DNA from: Pseudomonas gregormendelii
GTDB taxonomy: Bacteria > Pseudomonadota > Gammaproteobacteria > Pseudomonadales > Pseudomonadaceae
Reading direction: 5' to 3'
Assembly (NCBI RefSeq): GCF_017114825.1
Contig: NZ_JADEVO010000005.1
Coordinates: forward strand, 124,001 to 188,000
Length of the DNA: 64,000 nt
The position numbers and the translations under genes were made by a program. Positions 53,325 through 62,308 of the stretch are shown here, in pieces (positions within the stretch are counted from its first letter, which is position 1; every line of letters starts with the position of its first letter). The notes below the pieces were generated by a model. It ran no database searches. It was not told the DNA's origin and was given only the letters and a program-made list of their open reading frames with translations.

Positions 53325-55226
53325 TCAGGCGCCGACCACGCCGCCATCTTCACGGCTGATAGCCATTACCGAAGACCGTGGCTTACCGTTCGGCAGATGC
53401 TCGGGAAAGGTCGAACCGCCGTTCTCCCCCGGATGCTGGATGCCGACAAACAGGGTTTTATGGTCTGGCGAGAAGCTGATCCCGGTGACTTCGCAGCCGA
53501 CCGGGCCCACCATGAACCGGCGGATTTCGCCCGTCACCGGGTCGGCGCAGAGCATCTGGTTGTTGCCCATGCCCGCGAAGTCGCCGGCATTGCTTGAGTC
53601 GCCATCGGTGAGAATCCACAACCGGCCGGCATCGTCGAATCCCAGGCCGTCCGGGCTGTTGAACATGTTCTGCGGCGTGATGTTCGACGAGCCACCCTTT
53701 GGCGTACCGGCATGAACGCCCGGATTGCCGGCAACGACGAACAGGTCCCAGGCAAAACTGTTGGCGCCGTGATCATCGCGATCGGTGCGCCAGCGCAGGA
53801 TCTGCCCGTAGACATTCTTCTCCCGCGGGTTAGGGCCGCCCACCGGCTGGCCCTCTTCGCCACGCTTGGCATTGTTGGTCAGAGTGCAGTAGACCTGGCC
53901 GTCCTTGGGGCTGACGACGATCCATTCCGGGCGGTCCATGCGGGTGGCATGGACCACGCTGGCAGCCAGGCGTGCATGGATCAGCACGTGCGCCTGGTCG
54001 GCAAAACCGCTACTGGCATCGATCCCGTTCTTGCCGTGGGTCAACTCGATCCACTCGCCATGACCTTTTGGATGATCTGCATGGCTGTCGCCAGCGTCGA
54101 ACCGTGCGACGTACAAGGTGCCGTGATCCAGCAAGTCGCGGTTGGCCTTGGCATCTGCATGATTGATCTTGTCGCGGCTGACGAACTTGTAGATGAACTC
54201 GCCGCGCTCGTCATCGCCCATGTAGACCACGGCGTGACCGTCGGCAGTTTCTGCCAGCGCAGCGTTTTCATGCTTGAAGCGGCCTAGGGCAGTGCGCTTC
54301 TTCGGCGTCGATTGGGGGTCGAACGGGTCGATCTCCACCACCCAGCCGTGACGGTTGAGCTCGTTGGGATTCTTCGCCATGTCGAAGCGCGGGTCGTGGG
54401 GGTGCCAGTTGATTTCCTTGCTGGCGGCGACCACGCCATAGCGTTTTTGCGCGGCATCGAACGGCTGCCCGGCGTCGCTGCTGCCAAAGCAGTCAGTGAA
54501 GTTTTCTTCGCACGTCAGGTAAGTGCCCCATGGCGTCTTGCCGTTGGCGCAGTTCTGGAAAGTACCGAGGACATGTTTGCCCTGTGGGTCTGCGCTGGTT
54601 TTCACCAGCGCATGCCCGGCTGCAGGACCGCTCAGGTCGATGGGCGCGTTGCCATGGATGCGCCGGTTGTAGCGCGAGCCCTGGACGAAGTGCCATTGGT
54701 CGCCCTTGCGCTGCACTTCGATCACCGACACGCCTTCGCAGGCCAGGGCTTTGTGCACGTCGGCCGCCGATTGCGGCATGCCACCGTGGGGGTAGAGATA
54801 GCGGTAGTTGGTGTATTCGTTGTTGATCGCCATCAGCGCGCGGTCTTTTTCTCCGGGAAACTCGAAGAGGCTCATGCCGTCGTTGTTGTCGCCGAACTGC
54901 AATTCCTGTTGCTCGGCGGTGCCGTTGCCGCTTGGATCGAAGGCCGGGCCATCCTTGTGCAGCGGCTGTCCCCAACTGATCAGCACCGAAGACCGGTAGC
55001 CCGGAGGCAGGCTGATGGCGTCGTTGGTCGCGGCAGGGATGCTCTCGAAACCCAGAAGCTGGCTGGTGCCGGCGCTGACGCTGGCGGCCAGGACGCTGCG
55101 GCTCAGTAGGCTACCGCCCATGAACATGGCCGCGCCGCAGAGCGCTCCTGCGCTGATAAAGCCGCGGCGGCTGAGGCCGACCATTTTTTCGAGGTCAGTG
55201 GACTGGTTTTCTTCTAGTAGGTTCAC
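53325..55226 (-). CDS. phoX: PhoX-family alkaline phosphatase, Tat-exported
   Basis: A 633-aa DUF839/PhoX phosphatase, a calcium- and iron-dependent enzyme releasing phosphate from organic esters outside the cytoplasm. Residues 17-40 hold a twin-arginine signal (LSRRGFISAGALCGAAMFMG). The family's HPHDPRFD and GDDERGEFIYKFVS stretches are present. The start is GTG 55226: GGGAG lies 7 nt before it, no better in-frame start exists near the signal, and the frame upstream to 55430 overlaps modE. A weak Pho-box-like AGCGTCATTAATGCGCC lies in the modE-phoX gap. Confidence 0.87.
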   Translation of the reverse strand: MNLLEENQSTDLEKMVGLSRRGFISAGALCGAAMFMGGSLLSRSVLAASVSAGTSQLLGFESIPAATNDAISLPPGYRSSVLISWGQPLHKDGPAFDPSGNGTAEQQELQFGDNNDGMSLFEFPGEKDRALMAINNEYTNYRYLYPHGGMPQSAADVHKALACEGVSVIEVQRKGDQWHFVQGSRYNRRIHGNAPIDLSGPAAGHALVKTSADPQGKHVLGTFQNCANGKTPWGTYLTCEENFTDCFGSSDAGQPFDAAQKRYGVVAASKEINWHPHDPRFDMAKNPNELNRHGWVVEIDPFDPQSTPKKRTALGRFKHENAALAETADGHAVVYMGDDERGEFIYKFVSRDKINHADAKANRDLLDHGTLYVARFDAGDSHADHPKGHGEWIELTHGKNGIDASSGFADQAHVLIHARLAASVVHATRMDRPEWIVVSPKDGQVYCTLTNNAKRGEEGQPVGGPNPREKNVYGQILRWRTDRDDHGANSFAWDLFVVAGNPGVHAGTPKGGSSNITPQNMFNSPDGLGFDDAGRLWILTDGDSSNAGDFAGMGNNQMLCADPVTGEIRRFMVGPVGCEVTGISFSPDHKTLFVGIQHPGENGGSTFPEHLPNGKPRSSVMAISREDGGVVGA

Positions 55227-55284
55227 ATCAGGCTCCCTGCAGGATTTTGCAGCCACCTTAAGGCGCATTAATGACGCTAATGTT

Positions 55285-56049
55285 TCAGAGCGGTGTACCC
55301 AACAGTACGTTGGAGGGAGCAAATTGCACCTGTACCGGTTTGCCGACGTCCAGGACCAGTGTTCGCAGGTGTAGCGGCTCGGCCAGCGCGCAGAGGGTCT
55401 GGCCGTTGGGCAGGCTGATGCGCACTTCACTCGGGCCGTCCTCGGCGTCGATTATTGCTTCGATCCTGCCCTGCAGGCAGTTGGTGCCGGGTGTCGACTG
55501 TTGATCCATGCCCAGCAACTCAAGCCAGCCGGCCTTGATCAGCGCCACCACCTCGGTACCGGTCTGCAGTTCCAGGCGCAGGGTGCTGTCGTGAGTGATC
55601 TGCGTGTCGATGACCAGCCCTGCGGCCAACTCCAGGCGGATCCGGTCATTGCGCCCCTGGGCGGTGATCGCAACGACTTTGCCGTGCAGTTGATTGCGCG
55701 CGCTGGTCCTGAGCATCAAGCGACCGAGCAGGTTCAGGTCGCTGGCTTCCTCAGCCGTTTCCAGCACCTGGGCCTGCACGACCTGGAGCTTCTGATACAG
55801 GCGCAACACCCGCTCACCTTCACTGGAAAGCCTGGCGCCGCCACCGCCCTTGCCGCCGACGCTGCGTTCCACCAGGGGTTTTTGCGCCAGGTTGTTCAGC
55901 TCATCGATGGCGTCCCAGGCAGCCTTGTAACTGAGCCCGGCGCTTTTCGCCGCGCGGGTGATCGAGCCCTGTTCGGCGATGTGCTGCAGCAGGGCGATGC
56001 GCTGCGGGCGTCGAACGATGTGCTGGGATAATAACGTTGGCAGTGACAT
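55285..56049 (-). CDS. modE: Molybdate-responsive regulator ModE
   Basis: A 254-aa protein with an N-terminal LysR-like winged helix (about residues 15-95; GSITRAAKSAGLSYKAAWDAIDELN) and two C-terminal TOBE/molbindin domains (about 120-185 and 190-250; MLRTSARNQLHGKV, GTNCLQGRIEAI). It binds molybdate and represses mod transport genes. No mod transport gene is adjacent here. The GGKGGGGARLS loop is typical of ModE. It precedes phoX on the same strand by 58 bp, but the two functions differ. Confidence 0.9.
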   Translation of the reverse strand: MSLPTLLSQHIVRRPQRIALLQHIAEQGSITRAAKSAGLSYKAAWDAIDELNNLAQKPLVERSVGGKGGGGARLSSEGERVLRLYQKLQVVQAQVLETAEEASDLNLLGRLMLRTSARNQLHGKVVAITAQGRNDRIRLELAAGLVIDTQITHDSTLRLELQTGTEVVALIKAGWLELLGMDQQSTPGTNCLQGRIEAIIDAEDGPSEVRISLPNGQTLCALAEPLHLRTLVLDVGKPVQVQFAPSNVLLGTPL

Positions 56050-56132
56050 GGCAGGGCGCTTTGGTTGTGGCGACTTGCAGGACGTTGGCGCCTGGGCGCC
56101 TGGTAGTCAAGCCTGTGGACTGCGTCATCGTC

Positions 56133-56160
56133 CATCGCGGGCAAGCCTTGCTCCCACAGG
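56133..56160. repeat. Single REP between modE and comF
   Basis: CATCGCGGGCAAGCCTTGCT (from 56133) followed by CCCACAGG. Confidence 0.75.
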
Positions 56161-56185
56161 ATTCGCCCCAAAGGTTGGGGGGCGG

Positions 56186-56929
56186 TCAAGCCTTGCTCTC
56201 AGAGGGTTTTGGGGTGCGCGCCAGGCAGTAGACGTCTACCTGGGTAGCGCCGGCTTCCATCAACAGGCGCGCGACGGCCTGGGCGGTAGCGCCGGTGGTC
56301 AGCACGTCGTCGACCAGTGCCAGGTGGCGGCCCTTGATTGAGGCATCGAGGGTCAGGGCGAAAGCCTCACGCAAGTTCTTTTTCCGGGCATCAGCCTTCA
56401 GGTCCTGCTGCGCGCTGGTGTCCTGAACCCGCAGCACCAGCTTCTCGTCGCAGGGGATTTGCAGTAGTTCACCCAGCCAGCGAGCCAGCATCGCCGCCTG
56501 ATTGAAGCCCCGCTGGCGCAAGCGCCGGGTAGCAATGGGAACCGGCACCAGCGCGTCCGGGCGCTGCATGCCTTCGTCAAAGCGATGCTGCAGGTATTGT
56601 GCGAGAAGTTCGCCGAGCAGGCGCCCATATGGCCATTTTGCGCTGTGTTTGAAGCGGGTGATCAGGCTGTCCACCGGGAAGTCATAAAGCCAGGGCACTG
56701 CGACCTGTTTAAAGGCTGGCGGTTGCTTCATGCACTGCCCGCAGGTCATGCCTGGCGCGAACAAGGGCAGTGCGCAGGTCTGGCATTGATCGCCCAGCCA
56801 TGGCAGCTCGGTTTCACAGGCCATGCAGATCGGGGCGGTCTCTTCGACATCTTCCTGGCACAGCAAACAAGACTGTTTGTTTTTTAACCAGATGTAAACC
56901 TGTCCATCGTAACGTGGTTGACAGCGCAT
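56186..56929 (-). CDS. comF: ComF family phosphoribosyltransferase-like protein
   Basis: A 247-aa ComF/GntX protein. The N-terminal double zinc finger has CLLCQ, CMAC, CQTC and CGQC pairs (about residues 21-67). The C-terminal PRTase domain has the PRPP loop LALVDDVLTTGATAQAV (about 201-217). ComF proteins take part in DNA uptake or recombination in some bacteria. It is divergent from bioB, the usual Pseudomonas arrangement. Confidence 0.9.
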   Translation of the reverse strand: MRCQPRYDGQVYIWLKNKQSCLLCQEDVEETAPICMACETELPWLGDQCQTCALPLFAPGMTCGQCMKQPPAFKQVAVPWLYDFPVDSLITRFKHSAKWPYGRLLGELLAQYLQHRFDEGMQRPDALVPVPIATRRLRQRGFNQAAMLARWLGELLQIPCDEKLVLRVQDTSAQQDLKADARKKNLREAFALTLDASIKGRHLALVDDVLTTGATAQAVARLLMEAGATQVDVYCLARTPKPSESKA

Positions 56930-57018
56930 CGCTCTTCCTTAAATATGCCGAACATCCGTGTCGCGCCTGTGGTTATTCCATAACCGGCGCCTGCCAAGCA
57001 TAAAACAAGGAAACGCCC

Positions 57019-58074
57019 ATGAGCGCCAGCACCACTGCAAACCTGCGTCATGATTGGTCTTTGGCCGAAGTCAAAGCGCTCTTCGTGCAGCCATTCAATG
57101 ACCTGCTGTTCCAGGCGCAGACGGTGCACCGCGCGCATTTCGACGCCAATCGCGTCCAGGTTTCCACGCTGCTGTCGATCAAGACGGGTGCCTGCCCGGA
57201 AGATTGCAAATATTGTCCGCAGTCGGGTCACTACAACACCGGGCTGGAAAAAGAAAAGCTGATGGAAGTGCAGAAGGTCCTCGAAGAGGCCGCTCGCGCC
57301 AAGGCCATCGGATCGACGCGATTCTGCATGGGCGCGGCCTGGAAGCATCCGTCGGCCAAGGACATGCCCTATGTGCTGGAGATGGTCAAAGGTGTGAAAG
57401 CCATGGGCCTGGAAACCTGCATGACCCTGGGACGTCTCGATCAGGACCAGACCGAGGCGCTGGCCCAGGCTGGCCTGGACTATTACAACCACAACCTCGA
57501 CACGTCGCCGGAGTTCTACGGCAGCATCATCACCACCCGCACCTATGGCGAGCGCCTGCAAACCCTGGCCTATGTGCGTGATTCGGGGATGAAGATCTGT
57601 TCCGGCGGAATCCTGGGCATGGGCGAGTCCCTCGATGACCGCGCCAACCTGCTGATCCAGCTGGCCAACCTGCCGGAGCATCCGGAGTCGGTGCCGATCA
57701 ACATGCTGGTGAAAGTTGCCGGCACGCCGCTGGAAAATGCCGAGGACATCGACCCCTTTGACTTCATCCGCATGCTGGCGGTCGCGCGCATCCTCATGCC
57801 GCAATCCCACGTGCGCCTGTCTGCGGGCCGTGAGGCGATGAACGAGCAGATGCAGGCCCTGGCATTTTTCGCCGGCGCCAACTCGATTTTCTACGGCGAC
57901 AAGCTGCTGACCACTGCCAACCCGCAGGCTGACAAGGACATGCAGTTGTTCTCGCGCCTGGGGATACTGCCGGAAGCACGTGAAGAACATGCCGATGAGG
58001 TGCATCAGGCGGCGATCGAGCAGGCGCTGGTGGAGCAGAAAAGTAGCGAGCAGTTCTATAACGCGGCCGTTTGA
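57019..58074 (+). CDS. bioB: Biotin synthase
   Basis: A 351-aa radical SAM enzyme inserting sulfur into dethiobiotin. The cluster cysteines are C59, C63 and C66 ([12 protein letters not shown]). The second-cluster region includes TCMTLGRL and [11 protein letters not shown]. It is first in bioBFHCD, with a good AAGGA before ATG 57019. A REP pair lies between it and bioF. No BirA operator could be assigned in the 89-bp gap to comF. Confidence 0.96.
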   Translation: MSASTTANLRHDWSLAEVKALFVQPFNDLLFQAQTVHRAHFDANRVQVSTLLSIKTGACPEDCKYCPQSGHYNTGLEKEKLMEVQKVLEEAARAKAIGSTRFCMGAAWKHPSAKDMPYVLEMVKGVKAMGLETCMTLGRLDQDQTEALAQAGLDYYNHNLDTSPEFYGSIITTRTYGERLQTLAYVRDSGMKICSGGILGMGESLDDRANLLIQLANLPEHPESVPINMLVKVAGTPLENAEDIDPFDFIRMLAVARILMPQSHVRLSAGREAMNEQMQALAFFAGANSIFYGDKLLTTANPQADKDMQLFSRLGILPEAREEHADEVHQAAIEQALVEQKSSEQFYNAAV

Positions 58075-58107
58075 AGATCCCGCTGCCGCTGATTGGAATA
58101 CAAACCC

Positions 58108-58200
58108 TGTGGGAGTGAGCCTGCTCGCGATACGTTAGACCAGTCGGCATCGATATTGAGTGTTCTGGCCTCATCGCGAGCAGGCTCGCTCCCACAGGGG
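58108..58200. repeat. REP pair (BIME) between bioB and bioF
   Basis: TGTGGGAGTGAGCCTGCTCG (from 58109) faces CATCGCGAGCAGGCTCGCTC (from 58172). Confidence 0.85.
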
Positions 58201-58243
58201 GTGTGCTCACATTGTTTTATGTGATTTGACCTCCGAGGCCTGC

Positions 58244-59422
58244 ATGTCTTTTGATCTCGCCGCACGCCTGGCAGCCCGTCGTGCCGAAAACCTCTACCGC
58301 CACCGCCCGCTGCTCGAAAGTCCCCAGGGCCCGCAAGTGGTGGTCGATGGTCAGCCGTTGCTCGCCTTCTGCAACAACGACTACCTTGGCCTGGCCAATC
58401 ACCCCCAAGTGATTGAAGCCTGGCGTGCTGGCGCGTCCAAGTGGGGCGTGGGGGGTGGGGCCTCGCATCTGGTGATCGGTCATAGCGGGCCGCACCACGC
58501 ACTCGAAGAAGCCTTGGCTGACCTGACTGGTCGCCCCCGCGCCTTGTTGTTCACCACCGGTTACATGGCCAACCTGGGCGCAGTGACCGCGTTGGTGGGG
58601 CAGGGCGATACAGTGCTGCAAGACCGCCTCAATCATGCGTCATTGCTGGACGCCGGCCTGCTGTCCGGCGCGCGCTTCAATCGTTACCTGCATAACGACC
58701 CGACAAGCCTGGCCAAGCGGCTCGAAAAAGCCACCGGCAATACCCTGGTGGTTACCGACGGCGTGTTCAGCATGGACGGCGATATCGCCGACCTGCCCGC
58801 CCTGGCGCGTGAAGCCCGGGCCAAGGGCGCGTGGTTGATGGTCGACGATGCCCACGGTTTTGGGGCGATGGGTGCCAACGGCGGTGGGATCGTCGAGCAT
58901 TTCGGCCTGAGCCAGGAGGATGTTCCGGTGCTCGTCGGCACGCTGGGCAAGGCCTTCGGCACAGCGGGAGCCTTTGTTGCCGGCAGCGAAGAGCTCATCG
59001 AAAGCCTGATCCAGTTCGCGCGCCCCTATATTTACACCACCAGTCAGCCTCCCGCCCTGGCATGCGCCACCCTCAAAAGCCTCGAGCTGCTGCGCAGCGA
59101 ACACTGGCGGCGGGCGCACTTGAAGACGTTGATCGGCCAGTTCCGCCAGGGGGCGCAGCAGATCGGCCTGGAGTTGATGGACAGCTTCACGCCGATCCAG
59201 CCGATCATGATCGGTGACGCCGGACGTGCGGTTCGCCTGTCACAGATGCTGCGCGAGCGCGGCCTGATGGTGACTGCAATTCGCCCACCCACTGTGCCTG
59301 CCGGCAGCGCCCGGTTGCGCGTGACCCTGACCGCTGCGCACAGCGAAGCGCAGGTGCAGCTATTGTTAAACGCACTGGCAGATTGTTTTCAACAATTGGG
59401 AGCTGAGCCAAGCCATGCGTAA
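58244..59422 (+). CDS. bioF: 8-amino-7-oxononanoate synthase
   Basis: A 392-aa PLP enzyme condensing pimeloyl-ACP/CoA with alanine. The PLP lysine lies in [15 protein letters not shown] (about residues 228-242), with [11 protein letters not shown] before it. ATG 58244 ([13 protein letters not shown]) follows GAGG; the longer frame begins in a REP and is rejected. The stop overlaps the bioH start by 8 bases. Confidence 0.96.
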   Translation: MSFDLAARLAARRAENLYRHRPLLESPQGPQVVVDGQPLLAFCNNDYLGLANHPQVIEAWRAGASKWGVGGGASHLVIGHSGPHHALEEALADLTGRPRALLFTTGYMANLGAVTALVGQGDTVLQDRLNHASLLDAGLLSGARFNRYLHNDPTSLAKRLEKATGNTLVVTDGVFSMDGDIADLPALAREARAKGAWLMVDDAHGFGAMGANGGGIVEHFGLSQEDVPVLVGTLGKAFGTAGAFVAGSEELIESLIQFARPYIYTTSQPPALACATLKSLELLRSEHWRRAHLKTLIGQFRQGAQQIGLELMDSFTPIQPIMIGDAGRAVRLSQMLRERGLMVTAIRPPTVPAGSARLRVTLTAAHSEAQVQLLLNALADCFQQLGAEPSHA

Positions 59423-60146
59423 TCGACTGATTCTGCTGCCAGGCTGGGGCCTCGGAATTTCGCCCCTGGAACCGTTGGCTGCGGCGTTGCACGGGCTGGA
59501 TGAACACCTGAATGTCGAGATCGAGCCGCTGCCGGAGCTGGAGTCGAGTGATCTCGACGACTGGCTGGATGAACTCGACTCCACCGTACCTCAAGACGCC
59601 TGGCTGGGCGGCTGGTCGCTGGGCGGCATGCTGGCGGCCGAGTTGGCCGCCAGGCGCGGTGATCGCTGTTGCGGCCTGCTGACGCTGGCAAGCAATCCTT
59701 CGTTCGTTGCCCATGAACAATGGCCCAGTGCGATGCCCGGTGAGACTTTTGATGCTTTTTTGGCCGGTTGCCGCGACGATCCGCGAACGACCCTCAAGCG
59801 TTTTTCGCTGCTGTGCGCCCAGGGCGCCGAGGACTCGCGCGGTCTGTCACGGCTTTTGCTGGGCGGTGCTCCGCACAGCTCGCCAGCAGTGTTGATGAGC
59901 GGCCTGGAGTTGCTGGCGCAACTGGATACCCGCCAGGCATTGCAAGCTTTTCGCGGTCCGCAGTTGCACCTGTTCGCCGGCCTGGACGGGCTGGTACCCG
60001 CTGAAGCGGCAGGCGACTTGCTGGCGCTGCTGCCGGATGTCGAAATCGGTCTGATTGAACAGGCCGGTCACGCTTTTCTTCTGGAGGACCCGCACGGAGT
60101 GGCCGGGGCGATCCAGGCCTTTTTGCATGAGAGCGGCGATGACTGA
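59415..60146 (+). CDS. bioH: Pimeloyl-ACP methyl ester esterase
   Basis: A 243-aa alpha/beta hydrolase. The nucleophile is S68 in GGWSLGG, with the acid in FAGLDGLVP and the His in [12 protein letters not shown]. It removes the methyl group added by BioC to release pimeloyl-ACP. BioH is encoded inside the bio operon here, unlike in E. coli. It overlaps both bioF and bioC. Confidence 0.94.
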   Translation: MRNRLILLPGWGLGISPLEPLAAALHGLDEHLNVEIEPLPELESSDLDDWLDELDSTVPQDAWLGGWSLGGMLAAELAARRGDRCCGLLTLASNPSFVAHEQWPSAMPGETFDAFLAGCRDDPRTTLKRFSLLCAQGAEDSRGLSRLLLGGAPHSSPAVLMSGLELLAQLDTRQALQAFRGPQLHLFAGLDGLVPAEAAGDLLALLPDVEIGLIEQAGHAFLLEDPHGVAGAIQAFLHESGDD

Positions 60147-60951
60147 TTTGTCCCTTCCCAACCTGTCTGGCGGTTTGCCGGACAAGCGCCAGGTGGCGGC
60201 CTCCTTTTCCAGGGCCGCGGGCACCTACGACAGTGTGGCCGAATTGCAGCGCGATGTTGGCAGCGAGTTATTGCGTCGCTTGCCGGAAGATTTTTCTGCG
60301 GGTCGCTGGCTGGACCTGGGCTGTGGCACTGGCTACTTCAGTCGTGCACTGGGCGAACGCTTTACCGGCGCGCAGGGTGTGGCGCTGGACATCGCCGAGG
60401 GCATGCTCGCGCACGCTCGGCCTCTGGGTGGTGCAACGCATTTCATCGCCGGGGACGCAGAGTGCCTGCCGCTGCAGGATGCGAGCTGTGACCTGATCTT
60501 CTCCAGCCTGGCGGTGCAGTGGTGCGCAGACTTCGCCTCGGTGCTCAGTGAAGCGCGGCGGGTGCTCAAACCGGGGGGCGTTTTCGCGTTTGCTAGTCTG
60601 TGTGTGGGCACGTTGTTCGAGTTGCGCGACAGCTGGCGCCGGGTGGACGGCATGGTGCACGTCAATCGCTTCCGCGAACTGGGCATCTATCAGCATTTGT
60701 GCGCCGACAGTGGATTGCGTGTCGCGAGCTTGCAAACCCGTGCGCATGTACTGCATTACCCGGATGTGCGCAGCTTGACCCATGAGCTCAAGGCGTTGGG
60801 TGCACACAATATCAATCCGGGTCGGCCCGGTGGTCTGACCGGTCGGGCGCGGATCCTCGGCTTGATCGAGGCTTATGAGCAGTTTCGTCAGGCCGAAGGT
60901 CTGCCGGCGACTTATCAAGTGGTCTACGCGGTGCTGGAGAAACCCTTATGA
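60139..60951 (+). CDS. bioC: Malonyl-ACP O-methyltransferase
   Basis: A 270-aa SAM-dependent methyltransferase starting biotin's pimeloyl arm by methylating malonyl-ACP. The SAM motif is [15 protein letters not shown] (about residues 55-69), with DIAEGML following. ATG 60139 (MTDLSLPNL) lies within the end of bioH (8-base overlap); the frame from 60055 is the bioH region. Its stop overlaps bioD by 4 bases. Confidence 0.94.
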   Translation: MTDLSLPNLSGGLPDKRQVAASFSRAAGTYDSVAELQRDVGSELLRRLPEDFSAGRWLDLGCGTGYFSRALGERFTGAQGVALDIAEGMLAHARPLGGATHFIAGDAECLPLQDASCDLIFSSLAVQWCADFASVLSEARRVLKPGGVFAFASLCVGTLFELRDSWRRVDGMVHVNRFRELGIYQHLCADSGLRVASLQTRAHVLHYPDVRSLTHELKALGAHNINPGRPGGLTGRARILGLIEAYEQFRQAEGLPATYQVVYAVLEKPL

Positions 60952-61628
60952 GTGCAGCCTATTTCATTACCGGTACGGACACCGATGTGGGCAAGACCAC
61001 CGTAGCCGCAGGCTTGCTGCATGCCGCGCGGTCGGCGGGCATGAGCACGGCAGCGGGCAAGCCGGTGGCCTCCGGCTGTGATGTGACACCCAAGGGGTTG
61101 CGCAATGCCGATGCCCTGGCATTGCTGGCAGAATGTTCCTTGCCGTTGACCTATGTGCAGGTCAATCCGGTCGCGTTCGAGCCCGCCATTGCCCCCCACC
61201 TGGCCGCCCGCGAAGCGGGCGTGGCATTGACCGTGCAATCGCTGTTCATTCCCATGCAGCAGATTCTGGACATGCAGGCGGACTTCACCTTGATCGAAGG
61301 CGCCGGCGGCTGGCGGGTGCCGCTGGCGGACCAGGATAATCTGTCGGACCTGGCGAAGGCGCTGAACCTGCCGGTGATCCTGGTGGTGGGTGTGCGCCTG
61401 GGCTGCATCAATCACGCGCTTTTGACAGCCGAAGCGATCGCCCGCGACGGCCTGCAGCTGGCGGGCTGGGTGGCCAATATCATCGATCCGAAGACTTCGC
61501 GCCTGGAGGAAAATCTCGCGACACTGGCCGAGCGAATCCCTGCGCCTTGCCTCGGCCGGGTCCCAAAACTCAAGCTGGTGAGCGCTGAAGCCGTGGCCGA
61601 GCATCTGCAGCTGGATCTGCTGGACTAG
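60948..61628 (+). CDS. bioD: Dethiobiotin synthetase
   Basis: A 226-aa ATP-dependent enzyme closing the ureido ring of dethiobiotin. The P-loop [14 protein letters not shown] is at residues 8-21. The [12 protein letters not shown] motif (about 121-132) also fits. It ends the bioBFHCD operon. Confidence 0.95.
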   Translation: MSAAYFITGTDTDVGKTTVAAGLLHAARSAGMSTAAGKPVASGCDVTPKGLRNADALALLAECSLPLTYVQVNPVAFEPAIAPHLAAREAGVALTVQSLFIPMQQILDMQADFTLIEGAGGWRVPLADQDNLSDLAKALNLPVILVVGVRLGCINHALLTAEAIARDGLQLAGWVANIIDPKTSRLEENLATLAERIPAPCLGRVPKLKLVSAEAVAEHLQLDLLD

Positions 61629-61735
61629 GTTTTGCCTATGACAAGGCACTGTGCCATTAGTGTTTTTGTCGGGTCTTTTGCCGGCAGGTCTGCTTCAATG
61701 AGGGTTGTTGATCCTTCACAAGGACGGATTCTGCG

Positions 61736-62032
61736 ATGGAAATCTCAGGTAACAGCGCTTTTTATGCCGGGCTGGGTACGGTTCAAGCCGCGCAGAACCG
61801 CATCGACCAGGCTGCCGGGCAAATTGCCAACACCAGCCTCGAGCGGTCGGCGCTCAGTCAGTCTTCCGAACTCCAGGCCGGGCGCCTGCGTTCGGTCGAT
61901 AGCAGTCAGCAGTCGGATGTGGCCAGCAACCTGATCGAAATGTCCCAGGGCAGGCTTCAAGCTGAACTGGGTGTGAAGGTGGCCAAGGCTTCCGATGAAA
62001 TGCTCGGAACGTTGATCGATACTTATGCCTGA
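61736..62032 (+). CDS. Small protein resembling flagellar rod/hook-family ends
   Basis: A 98-aa soluble protein with no signal peptide. It starts MEISGNSAFYAGLGTVQAAQ and contains GQIANTSLE (about residues 28-36), like the conserved ANNIANTNT box of rod and hook proteins. It ends in a helix SDEMLGTLIDTYA, similar to their C-terminal helix. A similar gene follows bioD in P. aeruginosa. It has its own start after an ACAAGGACGG site. No function is known. It could be a degenerate or minimised relative of rod proteins. Confidence 0.78.
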   Translation: MEISGNSAFYAGLGTVQAAQNRIDQAAGQIANTSLERSALSQSSELQAGRLRSVDSSQQSDVASNLIEMSQGRLQAELGVKVAKASDEMLGTLIDTYA

Positions 62033-62056
62033 ATCGCCTCTCCTGCTACAAGCCTG

Positions 62057-62082
62057 ACGCCGCGCCTCCGTGCGGCGTTTTT
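62057..62082 (+). terminator. Rho-independent terminator
   Basis: ACGCCGC (62057-62063) and GCGGCGT (62072-62078) pair around an 8-nt loop, followed by TTTTT. It ends the 98-aa gene transcript. Confidence 0.9.
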
Positions 62083-62308
62083 GTGCGTAAGTCCTTCTCC
62101 CTCAGCTAATCTTTCATATACCCCGCTGCATGCGCCAGCGGCCGGATTCGGCTGCGTGTTGAAAATGTCGCAGCCATGATGACGAACGGCAAAAGATCGG
62201 CGCTTGACAAGTTTTGGTCGTAAACGTATGTTTCAAACAACTGTTTGACCGCCACAAGAAATCAACGCGGTCGTTCATCCCCGGTTACATCAGCAGAGGT
62301 TTATCGCT

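Noticed and set aside
55200..55270. Pho box upstream of phoX
   Set aside because: Only a weak AGCGTCATTAATGCGCC match was found; it is too far from the consensus to call as a feature.
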